Below are positions 61,524-64,000 of a stretch of 64,000 nucleotides of DNA, piece by piece (within the stretch, counting starts at the first letter, position 1; each line of letters opens with the position of its first letter). A program made the position numbers and the translations under genes. This DNA comes from Larimichthys crocea. Its lineage: Eukaryota > Chordata > Actinopteri > Sciaenidae. Location: positions 2,982,047 to 3,046,046 of the forward strand of contig NC_040022.1 of assembly GCF_000972845.2 (NCBI RefSeq), given 5' to 3'. The notes beneath the pieces are model-generated. The model worked only from the letters and a program-made list of their open reading frames with translations, did not search any database and was not told where the DNA came from.

Positions 61524-62350
61524 TTCGGTCAGCTGATGATCCACGTGTAGCCTGGAGCAGGAAGGAGAGGCGTGATGTCACACAAACGGAGAATGTGGCA
61601 GCAAACAAACGTTTGTGTGAGCGCACTGAAGAGTTTATGAAGTGAAACATTTGTGTCCTCCAGCTGACCTGCACACTGGGAACGTGTCCACATGACCAGA
61701 TCACTGGACACGCGTGTGGAGGCGTGACGGAGAAACACGTGACAGTTCATGTCCAGAAACCTGAAGATGTTTAAGATTGTTCATCCACAGGAAACTTTCA
61801 GATCTTTAAGAATTTAAAATGATTTAATCACAAAAACTCCATATTTAATATTTTAGATCTGTCTGATTTGTGATTTTCTTTTTTAAACTAAAAACTATTT
61901 GAAATGTTCAGTTCAATTATTATTCAATAAACTGGAATATTGATAAAAAAGAATTTCTGATTCTTGATGTTTAGTTTTTAAATTAATAAACACGGTCAAA
62001 CTTTTCCTAACATTACGGTAAAAAGATGTTTTTACTTGATTTGAAAAGAAACATATGACTGTAGTTTGTTATTTAATATTACAGTGTTTTACGGTAAACA
62101 ACAGTCTCCAGTATCAAACTTGATTCTACATGAATGTCTTTAAAATGTGAAAAACAAACATATTTCATTCAGTCTTTTATGTTTTTGTGGTTTGACTGTA
62201 AAAATGTACAAACTTGTTTTTAATCCAAAGATCATTAAAATCAACTTTACGTCTCTGGAATAAACTCAAAAATAAAATCAGTTTGTCTCCAACATTTCAA
62301 CACACAAACACACACACACACACTGAAGTCCCTGAACGCACCACAGCGGA
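61524..62350. other. Intergenic, A/T-rich, no gene recognised
   Basis: No coding or repeat family recognised apart from a short (AC)n near 62305-62322. Confidence 0.4.
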
Positions 62351-62363
62351 TCTGAACACAGAT

Positions 62364-62378
62364 TTTATTTTATTTATT
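62364..62378 (-). terminator. rxfp3: Candidate poly(A) signals of the rxfp3-family gene
   Basis: Overlapping minus-strand AATAAA hexamers (62364-62369, 62369-62374, 62373-62378) about 600 bases after the receptor stop. This implies a 3' UTR containing the (AC)n tracts at 62603-62701 and 62817-62873. Confidence 0.5.
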
Positions 62379-62814
62379 TTTTTTACATTCAAAGCTTCAA
62401 CATGTTACAGCAGCCACGAGAAACGTCAACAACACTCCACAGATGAAGTTTGAAGCAGCAGACACCCACCCGAGCACCTCCATCACCTCCATCACCTCCA
62501 TCAGCCCTGCAGTGAGCGGGTTCCTCTGCGTAAAATCCGCACAGAGAGCGCCAAGCAGCTCTGAATGAACACGAGTCTCAAGTCCATTTATAGTCAAGAA
62601 AAGTGTGTGTGTGAGTGTGTGTGTGTGTGTGTGTGTGAGAGTGTGTGTGTGTGTGTGTGTGTGTGTGAGTGTGTGAGTGTGTGTGTTTGTGTGTGTGTGT
62701 GATCAGGACAAACAGCTGGATGTTTGTGCGTCTTTACGCACAGCCAGCTGCGCTTTTTACGCGCGAAAATATTATAAAATCCGTCAAAAAAAAAACAAAA
62801 AAACAAACACCCCG

Positions 62815-62876
<62 letters not shown>

Positions 62877-62978
62877 GGGTCTCTGTGGTGGATCCGGTAC
62901 CGGCTCCAGAAGCCCTTGTCAAAACTAAAACATGAGACCGGGTGCGGACTCTGGGTCCTCGGTCCTGTCCGGTCCGGT

Positions 62979-64000
62979 TCACCTCTGCAGCGCCTCGGTG
63001 TCGCACTGATCCGTCAGAACCGACAGTCTGCAGTTCTCCGTCTCCACGTTGTTGAGCGGGATCACGACCTGAGAGTCGTCCGGTTCCGCCCTCACGGTCC
63101 CGGAGAACGGCCTCAGCGGGCACGTGTTGGTTCCGGTCGGGGAGGAAATCCTCCAGAACAGATCCTTCATCTTCTTCCTGAACTCCCGGCGCATCAGGCA
63201 GTACAGAACCGGGTTCAGGCAGCTGTTGGTGTGCGCCAGGCACACCGTCACCGGGTGGATGTACGTGTGCACCATGTAGTACGTCTTGTCCCAGTTGACC
63301 ACGTTGAACTTGACCAGCACGCCCCAGAACGTGATGGCGTGGTTCGGCATCCAGCAGATGAAGAAGGACAGAACCACGATGGTGACGGAGCGCGTGACCC
63401 GGGACCGCCGCTTCACCTGGTTGTTGTTCATGCTGCGCAGGCGCACGAAGCGCAGCAGCAGCAGGTAGCACACGGTGACGATGAGCATGGGGAACACGAA
63501 GGCCACCAGGATCTTCTGCAGGTGGTACAGCGCCAGCCACGACTGCCCGTCCGGGAAGCCCAGCAGGCACAGCCGCTCCCCGGCCACGCTCTTCACCGTG
63601 GAGAAGATCGCCGTGGGCAGAGACGCCACGGTGGCGGACACCCAGAGCCCGGCGATCACCCAGCGCACCGGGCACACCCGCCGCCGGGTCCGGTCCTTCA
63701 GCGCCGACGCCACGGACCAGTACCGGGTGACGCTCATGGCGGTGAGGAAGAAGACGCTGGCGTACATGTTCATCACCGTCACCGACAGGATGATCTTACA
63801 CATGGCGTTTCCGAACGGCCAGCTGAAGTCCAGAGCCGTGTCCACCGCCCAGAACGGCAGCGTGAGCACGAACTGGAAGTCCGTGACGGCCAGGTTGAGG
63901 ATGAACAGGTTGATGCTGGAGCGTTTCTTCCGGCCGCGGCGCACCTTCATCAGGAAGAACACCAGCAGGTTCCCGACGAGCCCGGCGGCGCACACCACCG
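62979..64000 (-). CDS. rxfp3: Relaxin-3 receptor (RXFP3)-family GPCR, 5' end outside the window
   Basis: A single open frame on the minus strand ends at TGA 62981-62979 and runs off the right edge inside the first membrane helix, so the N-terminus is missing. It shows GNLLVFFLM (TM1), SSINLFILNLAVTDFQFVLT (TM2), MNMYASVFFLTAMSVTRY (TM3, with TRY in place of DRY, as in RXFP3), CWMPNH (TM6) and NSCLNPVLYC (TM7, NPxxY). EFRKKMKDLFWRISSP follows as helix 8. Similarity to human RXFP3 is strong through TM2-TM3 and TM7. RXFP3/RXFP4 bind relaxin-3 or INSL5 and signal through Gi. Teleosts have several rxfp3 paralogues; which one this is cannot be decided. The gene looks intact and is GC-rich. Confidence 0.92.
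   Translation of the reverse strand, partial: VVCAAGLVGNLLVFFLMKVRRGRKKRSSINLFILNLAVTDFQFVLTLPFWAVDTALDFSWPFGNAMCKIILSVTVMNMYASVFFLTAMSVTRYWSVASALKDRTRRRVCPVRWVIAGLWVSATVASLPTAIFSTVKSVAGERLCLLGFPDGQSWLALYHLQKILVAFVFPMLIVTVCYLLLLRFVRLRSMNNNQVKRRSRVTRSVTIVVLSFFICWMPNHAITFWGVLVKFNVVNWDKTYYMVHTYIHPVTVCLAHTNSCLNPVLYCLMRREFRKKMKDLFWRISSPTGTNTCPLRPFSGTVRAEPDDSQVVIPLNNVETENCRLSVLTDQCDTEALQR

Noticed and set aside
62734..63675. 313-residue alternative frame inside the RXFP3-family gene
   Set aside because: Shadow frame of a GC-rich coding region; the receptor frame has all GPCR motifs.

Overview
The window is teleost fish nuclear DNA, most likely from a percomorph. The genes are split by GT-AG introns, dinucleotide and minisatellite repeats are very dense, and degraded LINE and hAT-type elements are present. 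Gene content and order match the vertebrate ITGA11-FEM1B-CLN6-CALML4 block (human 15q23, from memory), and the relative orientations are the same. Nothing bacterial or viral was seen.

Layout: 1-7.4 kb is a gene-poor flank holding a broken L1/Tx1-type LINE, a 10-N assembly gap, a B30.2/SPRY remnant and several minisatellites. From 7,439 to 39,704 (+) lies a complete 30-exon integrin alpha-11 gene. I assembled its exons by splice sites and reading phase, and they give an uninterrupted 1,200-residue protein. Its introns carry most of the repeats: a 136-unit 11-bp array, a recent 0.74-kb direct duplication, inverted transposon-derived copies, and two hAT-like MITEs with 8-bp target duplications. 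fem1b (-) runs 46,347-43,289 in two exons (627 aa) and converges tail to tail with itga11. cln6 (+) occupies 50,566-53,499; seven exons are found but the first coding exon is not. calml4 (+) occupies 55,346-58,570; its fourth exon is frameshifted beside what looks like uncorrected long-read sequence. An RXFP3-family GPCR (-) starts beyond the right edge and ends at 62,979.

The genes do not form a pathway. The encoded roles are a collagen receptor subunit (itga11), a CUL2 ubiquitin-ligase substrate receptor (fem1b), an ER membrane protein for lysosomal enzyme export (cln6), a calmodulin-like light chain (calml4) and a relaxin-3/INSL5-type receptor (rxfp3). Their proximity is conserved synteny.

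The most unusual signal is repeat architecture. One 42-bp minisatellite family occurs as eight separate arrays in both orientations, around fem1b-cln6-calml4 and in itga11 intron 1. It shares the 9-mer GCAGACTGT with the unrelated-looking 11-bp array in itga11 intron 20. Several tandem repeats also duplicate processing signals: splice donors after itga11 exons 13 and 17, and poly(A) signals after calml4. All statements come from reading the sequence by eye; no database search was run.
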